Positions 15,167 to 22,107 of a DNA stretch of 26,667 nt are shown here, in pieces. The stretch lies in the IMG/VR virus record IMGVR_UViG_3300032214_001179, positions 1 through 26,667 of that record. One strand, 5' to 3'. A program made the translations under genes and the position numbers. Source of the stretch: a virus. The first letter of the stretch is position 1. The number at the start of each line of letters is the position of its first letter. The notes under the pieces are model-generated. The model saw only the letters and a program-made list of their open reading frames with translations. It did not search any database and had not been told where the DNA came from.

Positions 15167-15436
15167 ATGTTTCTTCTAACTCTGAAAGATAGAAAAGATG
15201 ATGGTGCATATGCTGTTCAAGATCAGCATGGACAAAAAGTTTTATTTCTTTTTGAGGAAGAAGATGATGCAACACGTTATGCTTTAATGCTTGAGGACCA
15301 AGAAGAAACTGAAATGGATGTCGTTGAAGTTGACGACGAACTTGCAATAAAAACCTGTAAGATGTATAATTACAAATACGCTGTAATTACTCCTGACGAT
15401 ATCGTAATTCCCCCTAAAAATGTTAGTATTTCATAA
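15167..15436 (+). CDS. DUF3110-like protein between gp47 and gp46
   Basis: The 89-residue product has a core KVLFLFEEEDDATRYALMLEDQ (about 24-45), followed by acidic MDVVEVDDELAIKTC and YKYAVITPDD. This matches the pattern of DUF3110 proteins, a small family typical of cyanobacteria (LFE-DEDDA-RYA-LLE-Q followed by -VE-ID-EE). It begins directly after the gp47 stop and overlaps gp46 by 17 bases, so expression is coupled to the nuclease. Function is unknown. Its fixed place inside the operon suggests an accessory or regulatory partner of gp46/47, or merely a cyanobacterium-derived passenger. The family name is recalled by pattern, not searched. Confidence 0.75.
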   Translation: MFLLTLKDRKDDGAYAVQDQHGQKVLFLFEEEDDATRYALMLEDQEETEMDVVEVDDELAIKTCKMYNYKYAVITPDDIVIPPKNVSIS

Positions 15437-17132
15437 AATCAAGTGGAAAAATTTTCTTTCAACTGGAAATCAATTTACGGAAGTTAATTTAGAGTCAAAC
15501 AATACAAATTTAATTATTGGAACAAATGGAGCAGGAAAATCTACAATTCTTGATGCTCTCACATTTGTTCTTTTTAATAAACCCTTTCGTAAAATTAATA
15601 AACCACAATTAGTTAATACAGTAAACGAAAAAGATTGTTTGGTTGAAATTGAGTTTTCTGTGAACAATCGAGATTATCTTGTTCGGCGTGGAATTAAACC
15701 AAATATTTTTGATATAGAAGTAAATGGCAGTCTTCTTCATAAAGAAGCAGATGATCGTGCTAATCAAAGAATTCTTGAAGAAAATATTTTAAAAGTAAAT
15801 TATAAGTCTTTTACTCAAATTGTTATTCTGGGCAGCACTGCATTTGTTCCTTTTATGCAGTTGACAACTGCAAATCGCCGTGAGGTAATTGAAGATCTTT
15901 TAGATATTCGTATTTTCTCTGCAATGAATAATATCGTCAAAGATAAAATTCGTGCTCAAAAGGATGAAATCAAATCTTTGAATGTTGCAAAAGAAAATTT
16001 TAAAGATAAAATTAAAATGCAACAAGATTTTATTGAGGAACTTGAAAATCGTGGGAATGCCAATATAAATGCCAATAAAGAAAAGATTGCCAATTTAGAT
16101 GTTGAAGTTGGCATTTATATGGATGAAAGTGCTAAAATCGAAGAGAAGATTTTTACTTACACCAAAGAACAAGAAGAAGTTATTGGGGCGGAAGAAAAGT
16201 TAATAAAACTGAATAATCTGAAGGGTAAATTGTCTCAAAAAGTATTTACAATTACCAAAGAACATAAGTTCTTTACAGAAAATACGGTCTGCCCTACTTG
16301 CACTCAAACTATAGAAGAAGAATTTCGGTTAAATAGAATTACAGACGCTCAAAATAAAGCAAAGGAACTCCAGAAAGGTTTTCAAGAACTTGAGGAGGCA
16401 ATAGAATTAGAAAAAGAACGAGAGCGTCAATTTATAGTTCTATCCAAGGAGATTACAAAACTCAACCATGAGATTTCTCAAAACAATACTCGGATTTCCC
16501 TCAACCAAAGACAAATACGAGAACTTGAATCTGAAATTCAAACTATTACCAAGAACCTTGCAAACAGAAATACTGAACATGAGAAACTAGAAGAATTTCA
16601 AACTAATCTCCAAAACACAATAGAAGACCTTTCAAATAAAAAACAAAAAATCGTCTATTACGATTTTGCCTATTCCTTACTCAAGGATGATGGTGTAAAA
16701 ACGAAGATAATCAAGAAGTATCTTCCGTTCATAAATCAGCAGGTTAATCGTTACCTTCAAATGATGGATTTTTATATTAACTTTCATCTAGATGAAGAAT
16801 TTAATGAAACTGTAAAGTCCCCTATTCACGAACATTTTTCATACAGTTCTTTTAGTGAAGGGGAAAAAATGAGAATTGACCTTGCCCTACTCTTCACTTG
16901 GAGAGAAGTCGCCAGAGTCAAAAATTCCGTCAATACCAATCTGCTGATTATGGATGAAGTATTTGATAGTTCTCTTGATGGATTTGGCACTGATGAGTTC
17001 CTTAAAATTATTCGTTATGTGATTAAGGATGCTAATATATTTGTGATTTCTCATAAGACTGGCCTTGAGGACAAATTTGAAAGTGTCACAAGGTTTGAAA
17101 AAATCAAAGGTTTTAGTAGGATGATTGCATGA
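15420..17132 (+). CDS. 46: Recombination endonuclease subunit gp46 (Rad50/SbcC-like ATPase)
   Basis: This is the ABC/SMC-type ATPase partner of gp47. The 570-residue length equals T4 gp46 (560) within a few residues. Motifs are Walker A GTNGAGKST (34-42), a central coiled coil of two halves (about 180-430) with a CPTC zinc hook at its apex (C291, C294), signature FSEGEKMRIDLALLF (about 477-491), Walker B LLIMDEVFD and an H-loop VISHKTG. The N-terminus MLVFHKIKWKNFLSTGNQFT is typical. It starts inside the preceding DUF3110 gene (17-base overlap). Its TGA overlaps the ATG of a tiny downstream ORF (17129). The assignment is secure. Confidence 0.96.
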   Translation: MLVFHKIKWKNFLSTGNQFTEVNLESNNTNLIIGTNGAGKSTILDALTFVLFNKPFRKINKPQLVNTVNEKDCLVEIEFSVNNRDYLVRRGIKPNIFDIEVNGSLLHKEADDRANQRILEENILKVNYKSFTQIVILGSTAFVPFMQLTTANRREVIEDLLDIRIFSAMNNIVKDKIRAQKDEIKSLNVAKENFKDKIKMQQDFIEELENRGNANINANKEKIANLDVEVGIYMDESAKIEEKIFTYTKEQEEVIGAEEKLIKLNNLKGKLSQKVFTITKEHKFFTENTVCPTCTQTIEEEFRLNRITDAQNKAKELQKGFQELEEAIELEKERERQFIVLSKEITKLNHEISQNNTRISLNQRQIRELESEIQTITKNLANRNTEHEKLEEFQTNLQNTIEDLSNKKQKIVYYDFAYSLLKDDGVKTKIIKKYLPFINQQVNRYLQMMDFYINFHLDEEFNETVKSPIHEHFSYSSFSEGEKMRIDLALLFTWREVARVKNSVNTNLLIMDEVFDSSLDGFGTDEFLKIIRYVIKDANIFVISHKTGLEDKFESVTRFEKIKGFSRMIA

Positions 17133-17269
17133 GTTCTCAATCTGAAGAAATTTCTAAATTAAAATCAGAAGTTGAAACCCTTAAAAAAGAACTGTGTAAA
17201 CTCAAACGTGCTATACTTAACACTCCCGATCTGGGAGAAAAAGTCCAAAAAAAACTCTGGGAACAATGA
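17129..17269 (+). CDS. Short coiled-coil peptide, unknown
   Basis: This 46-residue ORF starts MSSQSEEISKLKSEVETLKK and ends KKLWEQ. Residues about 7-30 show heptad-like spacing of I/L/V with charged residues, suggesting a single coiled-coil helix. It overlaps the gp46 stop by ATGA, has AGGA at 17118-17121 (7 bases from its ATG), and overlaps the next ORF by ATGA in turn. The chain of couplings and the ribosome site support a real gene. Function is unknown; a helper of the coiled-coil protein gp46 is only a guess. Confidence 0.65.
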   Translation: MSSQSEEISKLKSEVETLKKELCKLKRAILNTPDLGEKVQKKLWEQ

Positions 17270-17403
17270 AACTTCCAAACTGGCAACACCACTCTAAAAA
17301 GGAGCAAAAGCGGAAATTGAAACCGCAAGCACTCCGACAAGCAAAGGCACGACGCCAAGCTCTCAAGAAGCGCCTCTCACGGGGCGCTTCTTTTTTTTTA
17401 TAA
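17266..17403 (+). CDS. Very basic short peptide whose end is encoded in a terminator
   Basis: This 45-residue ORF starts MKLPNWQHHSKKEQKRKLKP, and about 17 of its residues are Lys or Arg. Its last codons (RLSRGASFFL) are formed by the stem and T-run of the terminator at 17367-17399. The ATG overlaps the preceding stop (ATGA). The strongly basic composition would suit nucleic-acid binding or charge balancing. Coupling to the upstream gene and the composition argue for translation, but no homologue is recognised, and chance is possible. Confidence 0.5.
   Translation: MKLPNWQHHSKKEQKRKLKPQALRQAKARRQALKKRLSRGASFFL
17367..17399 (+). terminator. Rho-independent terminator after the gp46 operon
   Basis: Perfect 8-bp GC-rich stem GAAGCGCC (17367-17374) and GGCGCTTC (17383-17390), 8-base loop, followed by nine T (17391-17399). 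It closes the gp55-gp47-gp46 unit and lies within the coding region of the small basic ORF. Confidence 0.93.
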
Positions 17404-17422
17404 ATAACTAAAAACGTTTTTA
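17399..17422 (+). promoter_or_regulatory. Perfect late promoter box followed by a 14-bp palindrome
   Basis: TATAAATA (17399-17406) is an exact T4 late consensus starting on the last T of the upstream terminator. It is followed by the perfect palindrome TAAAAACGTTTTTA (17409-17422), which spans the expected start point (about 17412). The downstream ATG is at 17428, without a Shine-Dalgarno. It should give late, stage-specific expression of the following gene. Confidence 0.75.
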
Positions 17423-17427
17423 TAAAA

Positions 17428-18393
17428 ATGAAAGCAACAGAAATGCAATCTTTATTTGAGGCATATGAAAATGTATATGCCCAAGAACAATTTTCAGAAG
17501 AAGTGGAAATTGCTGCACATTATTTTTACGAAATGGGTTTAAATGAAGAAGGTGTTGATATTTTAATTGAAGAACTCGGCGAAGAAGAATTTTCAGAGTT
17601 TGTTTATGATATTGCTGAAGAGTATGTTTTAACCGAAGCAAGAGCAGGTGGTGCTAGAATTGAACCTGTGACTGCAAAAGGACAAAAGTTCAAGTCTGGT
17701 AAACCAACTGGCAAATCTCTTGAAAGACTTCGTGCTCAAAAGGCAGCAAGAAGAGATGCGGAAGAAAAATCATCTGCATCAAAACCATCAGGAATGAAAG
17801 CATCTCTTGAGAGACAATCTGCTGTTGCTGCTGCTGCGAAAAAGCAACCTAAAAAACCAGGTCTTTTAGATCGTGTTGCTGGCGCAGTAAACAGAGGTAT
17901 TGAAGCTGCTCAAACAAGAGCTGCTGCTGACGTACAAAGAAGAAAAGAATTTATGAGTGCTGCAAAAGAGACTGGAAAGGTAATTCGTAAAGCAGCAGGA
18001 AAAGTTGGTGGTGTTGCAAAAGAAGTTGGCAGAGGAGCATCTGGTGCTACTAAACTTGCTGGGCATGTTGCAAGAAAAGGATTGAGTGATGAGTATATTA
18101 TGGCATATTTGATGGATGAAGGTTATGCTGATACCGAAGATGCTGCGCTTGCAATTTTAGAAAATATGAGTAGAGAGTGGAAACAAAATATTATGATTAG
18201 TGAGGAAGAGTCTGATAGAGTAAATGATAGAAGACTTGAAAGAGGTGGAGTTGGTGCTGGTAGAGGATCTACAAGAACATCACAATCATCTAAACCATAT
18301 GATCCTAAAAAAACTGCAGAGACTAATAAAAAGGCATTAGACCTTGTAAGGCAATCTATTATTGCCAAGCACGGCAAAGGGGCTTTAATGTGA
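17428..18393 (+). CDS. Candidate internal head protein with gp21-type processing site
   Basis: The 321-residue product has two unlike parts. Residues 1-70 are acidic and helical (MKATEMQSLFEAYENVY then EMGLNEEGVDILIEELGEEEFSEF), ending in YVLTEA, a good match to the gp21 cleavage rule (L-T-E|A after E70). Residues 71-225 are Ala/Lys/Arg/Gly-rich and strongly basic, like a DNA-associated protein. The C-terminal part has an acidic helix pair (DEYIMAYLMDEGYADTEDAAL) and a disordered Ser/Lys tail. An acidic N-terminal capsid-targeting piece cut by the prohead protease before a basic body is the plan of the T4 internal proteins IPI-IPIII. A perfect late box 29 bases before the ATG fits. Packaging into the head and ejection into the host are inference; the family is not named. 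Confidence 0.75.
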   Translation: MKATEMQSLFEAYENVYAQEQFSEEVEIAAHYFYEMGLNEEGVDILIEELGEEEFSEFVYDIAEEYVLTEARAGGARIEPVTAKGQKFKSGKPTGKSLERLRAQKAARRDAEEKSSASKPSGMKASLERQSAVAAAAKKQPKKPGLLDRVAGAVNRGIEAAQTRAAADVQRRKEFMSAAKETGKVIRKAAGKVGGVAKEVGRGASGATKLAGHVARKGLSDEYIMAYLMDEGYADTEDAALAILENMSREWKQNIMISEEESDRVNDRRLERGGVGAGRGSTRTSQSSKPYDPKKTAETNKKALDLVRQSIIAKHGKGALM

Positions 18394-18456
18394 TTAAATT
18401 ATCAAGATAAAAATAATAATTAGAATTATTGAGACCACTTTTCAAACTGGTACACT

Positions 18457-18482
18457 AGAGGGTTTCACCACCCTCTTTTTTT
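18457..18482 (+). terminator. Rho-independent terminator after the internal-protein gene
   Basis: Stem AGAGGGT/ACCCTCT (18457-18463, 18470-18476) with 6-base loop TTCACC, followed by seven T (18476-18482). It is 64 bases after the stop of the upstream gene and 28 before the next ATG. Confidence 0.9.
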
Positions 18483-18510
18483 GTATGATACCCTCATACA
18501 CAACAAACCC

Positions 18511-20640
18511 ATGACCGTTCGACACGAAATCAAGTCACAACTTGCCAAACTTCTTGCCACCGAAGACCTTGTGGTTGAGCACAAGAAGGTAGAGACTGCC
18601 TGCTTTAATGTTCATACACGTGTGCTCACACTTCCTATGTGGGAGAAGGCAAGCAACACCGTGTATGATCTTCTGGTGGGGCATGAGGTTGGACATGCTC
18701 TCTACACTCCCGATGAAGATTGGACCAAGAATGTAAAAGTTCCTCCCCAATTCGTGAACATCGTAGAGGATGCACGTATTGAGAAGATGATGAAGCGCCG
18801 TTATCCTGGTCTTTCCAAGACCTTTTATAACGGATATAAAGAGTTTTCTGATGACGACTTCTTCCAGATTGATGGTGATGATCTGGAAATCTATAACCTT
18901 GCAGATCGCGTAAACCTTTGGTTTAAGATCGGTAACTATGTAAATATTCCTATTGAACCTGGCGAAGAAACTGAAATCATCAACATGGTTGCCGAAACCG
19001 AAACCTTTGCCGATGTTCTGATTGCTGCAGAGGCACTGTACAAGTACTGTAAGCGTAAGCAACAGGAAGAAACCAAGACTCCTATGGATAATCTGGAGGC
19101 GCAGGATAGTGGTGCAAGTCAACAACCTGCTTCCGATTTTACTGATCAGCAGGAAGGTGAGAATGATCAGCAGGAACAACCTGCAGAACAGAATAATCAA
19201 CAACAACCTAAAAACACTCAAGATGGTGGAGAGAAGGATGAAGATCCAGAAGTTAAAACCATGGACTCTCTGGAAGAGGCACTGAAGGATCTTGTTAATC
19301 CTGACTCATATGAGAATGTTTATCTTGAATTGCCCCAACTTGATCTCAATAGGGTAATTGTTCCAAATGAAGAAATTCATTCTAATTGCAAACAGTATTG
19401 GATTAATTACCTTGGGGATCAAGGGTGGAAGTATTCTGATATTTTTGGTGCAGTTGATAAGAAGTTTGCCGAGTTCAAACGTTCTGCTCAAAAGGAAGTC
19501 AACTATCTGGTAAAAGAGTTTGAATGTCGTAAAGCAGCAGACTCCTATGCTCGTGCTTCTACTGCACGTACTGGTGTTTTGGACTGTACAAAACTTCATA
19601 CCTACAAATACAATGAAGATCTGTTCAAGAAAGTAACTACTCTTTCTGATGGTAAGAACCATGGATTGGTGTTTATTCTTGATTGGTCTGGATCTATGTC
19701 AAACGTAATGGAAGATACCGTCAAGCAACTTTTTAATCTTGTATGGTTCTGCAAAAAGGTTTCTATTCCTTTTGAAGTTTATGCTTTTACCACTGATTAT
19801 CCTTTGGTGAAATATGACGAGAACGGTAAAGCAAAACTTCGCCAACTCTCTTACGAAAAGAAAGATGGACTTATTCAGGTTGGTGAATGGTTCTCTTTGA
19901 TGAACCTTCTTACCAGTAAAGTGAATGGTAAAACACTTGAAGAGCAAATGATGAATGTATTTCGTCTTGCGGTTTCTTTTGCATATCACAACCAGTGCTA
20001 TTACAGCACTCCTCCAGGTCTGACTCTTTCTGGAACTCCTTTGAACGAATCTCTGATTGCTTTGCATCAAATTCTGCCTAAATTCCAGAAAGAAAACAAA
20101 CTTCAAAAGGTTCAGTGTGTTGTTCTAACTGACGGTGAAGGATGTCTTCTCAAATATCATCGTGAAATTCAACGCCGATGGGAAGAAGAACCTTATATGG
20201 GAACCGCTCATATTGGTCCTAATGCGTTTATTCGGGATCGTAAAACAGGAATGACTTACTCTTGTGATGGTGAGTTTTATGATTTTACTGATGTTCTTCT
20301 TCGCAATTTGAGGGATAAGTTTACTGACATTAACTTTATTGGTATTCGTGTTCTTGAGTCTCGTGATGCTGGACATTTTATTCGCCGTTACTATGGGTAT
20401 TATGGTGATGAGTATGATAAGGTGATGAACTCTTGGAAAAAGGAGAAGGCATTTACTATCAAGAAGTCTGGGTATCATTCTTATTTCGGTCTTTCTGCAA
20501 ATGCTCTTTCTCAAGAAGCAGAATTTTCTGTTGCCGAGGATGCAACAAAGGCACAAATTAAAAATGCTTTTGTAAAGAGTTTGAAAACTAAAAAAATGAA
20601 CAAGCGTATTCTTGGTGAATTTGTGGAACTTGTTGCCTGA
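18511..20640 (+). CDS. VWA-domain protein with zincin motif (CobT/MoxR-partner-like)
   Basis: The open frame begins at a TTG (18481) inside the terminator T-run, so I place the start at ATG 18511 (709 residues). Near the N-terminus lies a metalloprotease-type motif HEVGH (58-62). A glutamate in NIVEDARIE (E86) 24 residues later matches the third ligand position of gluzincins. A Gln/Glu-rich linker (about 200-250) follows. The C-terminal half is a von Willebrand A domain with an intact MIDAS: DWSGSMS (D391, S393, S395), a Thr in SGTPLNES and VLTDGEG (D541). VWA proteins of the CobT/CbbO/NorD type work with MoxR-family AAA+ ATPases, and one follows at 20919. Chelatase, protein-remodelling and protease roles are all possible. 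Confidence 0.85.
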   Translation: MTVRHEIKSQLAKLLATEDLVVEHKKVETACFNVHTRVLTLPMWEKASNTVYDLLVGHEVGHALYTPDEDWTKNVKVPPQFVNIVEDARIEKMMKRRYPGLSKTFYNGYKEFSDDDFFQIDGDDLEIYNLADRVNLWFKIGNYVNIPIEPGEETEIINMVAETETFADVLIAAEALYKYCKRKQQEETKTPMDNLEAQDSGASQQPASDFTDQQEGENDQQEQPAEQNNQQQPKNTQDGGEKDEDPEVKTMDSLEEALKDLVNPDSYENVYLELPQLDLNRVIVPNEEIHSNCKQYWINYLGDQGWKYSDIFGAVDKKFAEFKRSAQKEVNYLVKEFECRKAADSYARASTARTGVLDCTKLHTYKYNEDLFKKVTTLSDGKNHGLVFILDWSGSMSNVMEDTVKQLFNLVWFCKKVSIPFEVYAFTTDYPLVKYDENGKAKLRQLSYEKKDGLIQVGEWFSLMNLLTSKVNGKTLEEQMMNVFRLAVSFAYHNQCYYSTPPGLTLSGTPLNESLIALHQILPKFQKENKLQKVQCVVLTDGEGCLLKYHREIQRRWEEEPYMGTAHIGPNAFIRDRKTGMTYSCDGEFYDFTDVLLRNLRDKFTDINFIGIRVLESRDAGHFIRRYYGYYGDEYDKVMNSWKKEKAFTIKKSGYHSYFGLSANALSQEAEFSVAEDATKAQIKNAFVKSLKTKKMNKRILGEFVELVA

Positions 20641-20651
20641 TAAATAATTTT

Positions 20652-20663
20652 ATAGAATTCTAT
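20652..20663. promoter_or_regulatory. 12-bp perfect palindrome, possible operator
   Basis: ATAGAATTCTAT lies in the 31-base gap between the VWA gene and the Pro-rich peptide gene, 9 bases before the ATG. It follows a late-like box GATAAATA (20639-20646, 7 of 8 matches) that overlaps the VWA stop codon. Symmetry suggests a protein-binding site near a start point; no function is shown. Confidence 0.4.
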
Positions 20664-20671
20664 CGTACCTA

Positions 20672-20827
20672 ATGAGTAGATTTACAGATTTTTTTCAAGA
20701 ACCAATTCCAGCACCTGCTGTAGAACCTGCACCAGTGCCTGTTTCGGAACCTGTTTCAGAGCCTGTTGTTGAGGCACCACTTGCCTCTAAAAAATCACTT
20801 CCAAAAAAGAAGTTCACTATGGACTGA
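20672..20827 (+). CDS. Pro/Glu/Val-rich short protein
   Basis: This 51-residue ORF starts MSRFTDFFQEPIPAPAVEPA, continues with repeated V-S-E-P-V units, and ends in a basic KKSLPKKKFTMD tail. The MSRFTDFFQE opening with a Pro-rich middle and Lys-rich end is a pattern I recall from small cyanophage proteins next to this ATPase locus. It has no Shine-Dalgarno. It is flanked by a palindrome upstream and two hairpins downstream and sits between the VWA and AAA+ genes. It is likely disordered, and a linker or adaptor peptide between the two partners is only a guess. Confidence 0.7.
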   Translation: MSRFTDFFQEPIPAPAVEPAPVPVSEPVSEPVVEAPLASKKSLPKKKFTMD

Positions 20828-20830
20828 TAA

Positions 20831-20875
20831 CCAGTTACTGAACTGGCACAGGGGGCACTCACCTGCCCCCTTTTT
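20831..20875 (+). terminator. Two hairpins, the second a rho-independent terminator
   Basis: A first hairpin CCAGTT-ACTG-AACTGG (20831-20846) is followed by an 8-bp GC-rich stem AGGGGGCA/TGCCCCCT (20850-20857, 20864-20871) with loop CTCACC and five T (20871-20875). It separates the VWA/Pro-rich unit from the AAA+ ATPase gene. Confidence 0.88.
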
Positions 20876-20880
20876 GCTTC

Positions 20881-20886
20881 TATAAT
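20881..20886 (+). promoter_or_regulatory. Possible -10 box upstream of the AAA+ gene
   Basis: A perfect TATAAT begins 5 bases after the terminator T-run and 38 bases before the ATG at 20919. No -35-like hexamer is visible at 16-18 bases (that position falls in the terminator stem), so an activator or an extended element would be needed. Confidence 0.4.
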
Positions 20887-20918
20887 TACTTTGTTGAAAC
20901 GAACCACCCAACTAAATC

Positions 20919-22052
20919 ATGCCCCGCAAAATTTCTGTGACTGACGAACAACTCATTTCTGATCTTAAATCTCTGTTTGGTACAGAGTTTTCTTCTGGCG
21001 ATGTTCGCGGTTACTGTGCTTCCAAGGGTATTTCTTACCCTACAGTAACCAGTCGCCTTGAAAAATTCAAAACTGATCGTGGTCGTTGGAATCTAGAAGT
21101 GACTCAAGAACGTGTGGAAGAGATTGAACGTTCTTATCAAGCACCTCCTGCTCTTCCTGCCTTGGAACAAAACCTCATTCCTGATAAAGATGATACCTTC
21201 GTCAAGTTTGGTAACTTTAACGATATTAAGAAAATTATTCAGTCCAATCTTTTTTATCCGACGTTTATTACGGGTCTTTCGGGTAATGGTAAAACGTTCA
21301 GTGTTGAGCAAGCGTGTGCTCAACTTAAGCGTGAACTGATTCGTGTCAATATCACTATTGAAACTGATGAAGACGATCTAATCGGTGGTTTCCGTTTGGT
21401 GAATGGTGAAACTGCCTGGCATAATGGCCCTGTGATTGAGGCACTGGAACGTGGTGCAATTCTCCTTCTGGATGAGATTGACCTTGCTTCTAACAAGATT
21501 CTGTGCCTTCAATCCGTTCTGGAAGGTAAGGGTGTTTTCCTGAAGAAGATTGGCAAGTTCGTCAAACCCGCTGCTGGTTTCAACGTATTCGCCACTGCAA
21601 ACACCAAGGGTAAAGGTTCTGATGACGGACGCTTCATCGGCACTAACGTGCTCAACGAGGCGTTCCTAGAGCGTTTCCCTGTGACCTTTGAGCAATCCTA
21701 TCCTGCCCCTGCAACCGAGCAGAAGATCCTTGAGGGCATCGCTCTGGATCTTGGTGTGGAGGATCGTGATTTCTGCAAGCGCCTGGTGGATTGGGGTGAC
21801 ATTATCCGCAAGACCTTCTATGATGGTGGTATTGAGGAAATCATCAGCACCCGCCGTTTGGTTCATATCATCCGTGCTTATAGCATCTTCCAAGACAAGG
21901 CAAAGGCAATCCAGGTGTGTGTGAACCGATTTGATGAAGAAACCAAGCAAGCATTCCTGGAACTCTATGACAAAGTGGATGTTGACTTCCAGATGCCTTC
22001 TACTGGTCCTGAACTGACTGTAGAATATATTGACGAGAAGCAAGTAAACTGA
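20919..22052 (+). CDS. cobS: CobS/MoxR-type AAA+ ATPase
   Basis: The 377-residue product has an AAA+ module of the CobS/MoxR class. It shows Walker A GLSGNGKT (119-126), Walker B ILLLDEID (181-188), sensor-1 region FATANTKG (224-231) and the arginine-finger-type NEAFLERF (246-253). Residues 1-65 form a separate helical domain with a helix-turn-helix look (FSSGDVRGYCASKGISYPTVTSRLEKF), absent from the canonical ATPase core. Cyanophages commonly carry such a gene annotated cobS, linked to cobalt insertion for cobalamin. No CobN-like large chelatase subunit is seen here, so I infer a MoxR-VWA pair with the protein at 18511. Codon use around 21500-21900 is more C/G-ended than in neighbours. Confidence 0.88.
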   Translation: MPRKISVTDEQLISDLKSLFGTEFSSGDVRGYCASKGISYPTVTSRLEKFKTDRGRWNLEVTQERVEEIERSYQAPPALPALEQNLIPDKDDTFVKFGNFNDIKKIIQSNLFYPTFITGLSGNGKTFSVEQACAQLKRELIRVNITIETDEDDLIGGFRLVNGETAWHNGPVIEALERGAILLLDEIDLASNKILCLQSVLEGKGVFLKKIGKFVKPAAGFNVFATANTKGKGSDDGRFIGTNVLNEAFLERFPVTFEQSYPAPATEQKILEGIALDLGVEDRDFCKRLVDWGDIIRKTFYDGGIEEIISTRRLVHIIRAYSIFQDKAKAIQVCVNRFDEETKQAFLELYDKVDVDFQMPSTGPELTVEYIDEKQVN

Positions 22053-22081
22053 TAGAATACAAGGGGGTTAATGTACCTCCT
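22030..22081 (+). promoter_or_regulatory. Sigma-70-type promoter and leader hairpin before the clamp operon
   Basis: TTGACG (22030-22035), 17 bases, TAGAAT (22053-22058); it begins inside the end of the cobS gene. A stem AGGGGGT/ACCTCCT (22062-22068, 22075-22081, one G-T pair) follows at the expected start and could be a leader hairpin or a weak terminator (tail only CTTTTG). It would drive the DUF3310-like gene and the replication genes. Confidence 0.6.
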
Positions 22082-22107
22082 CTTTTGTCCTTTTACTATG
22101 AAACAAA

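Noticed and set aside
18429-18456. TTGAGA-16-TACACT as a promoter for the VWA gene
   Set aside because: It lies upstream of the terminator at 18457-18482, so its transcript would be stopped; the -10 match is poor.
18481-18510. TTG start giving the VWA protein ten extra residues
   Set aside because: The TTG lies in the T-run of the terminator and has no ribosome site; ATG 18511 opens the conserved part.
18535-19221. Long minus-strand open frame (228 codons) in the VWA gene
   Set aside because: It is a shadow of a well-supported plus-strand gene; composition is unnatural and all recognised genes are on the plus strand.
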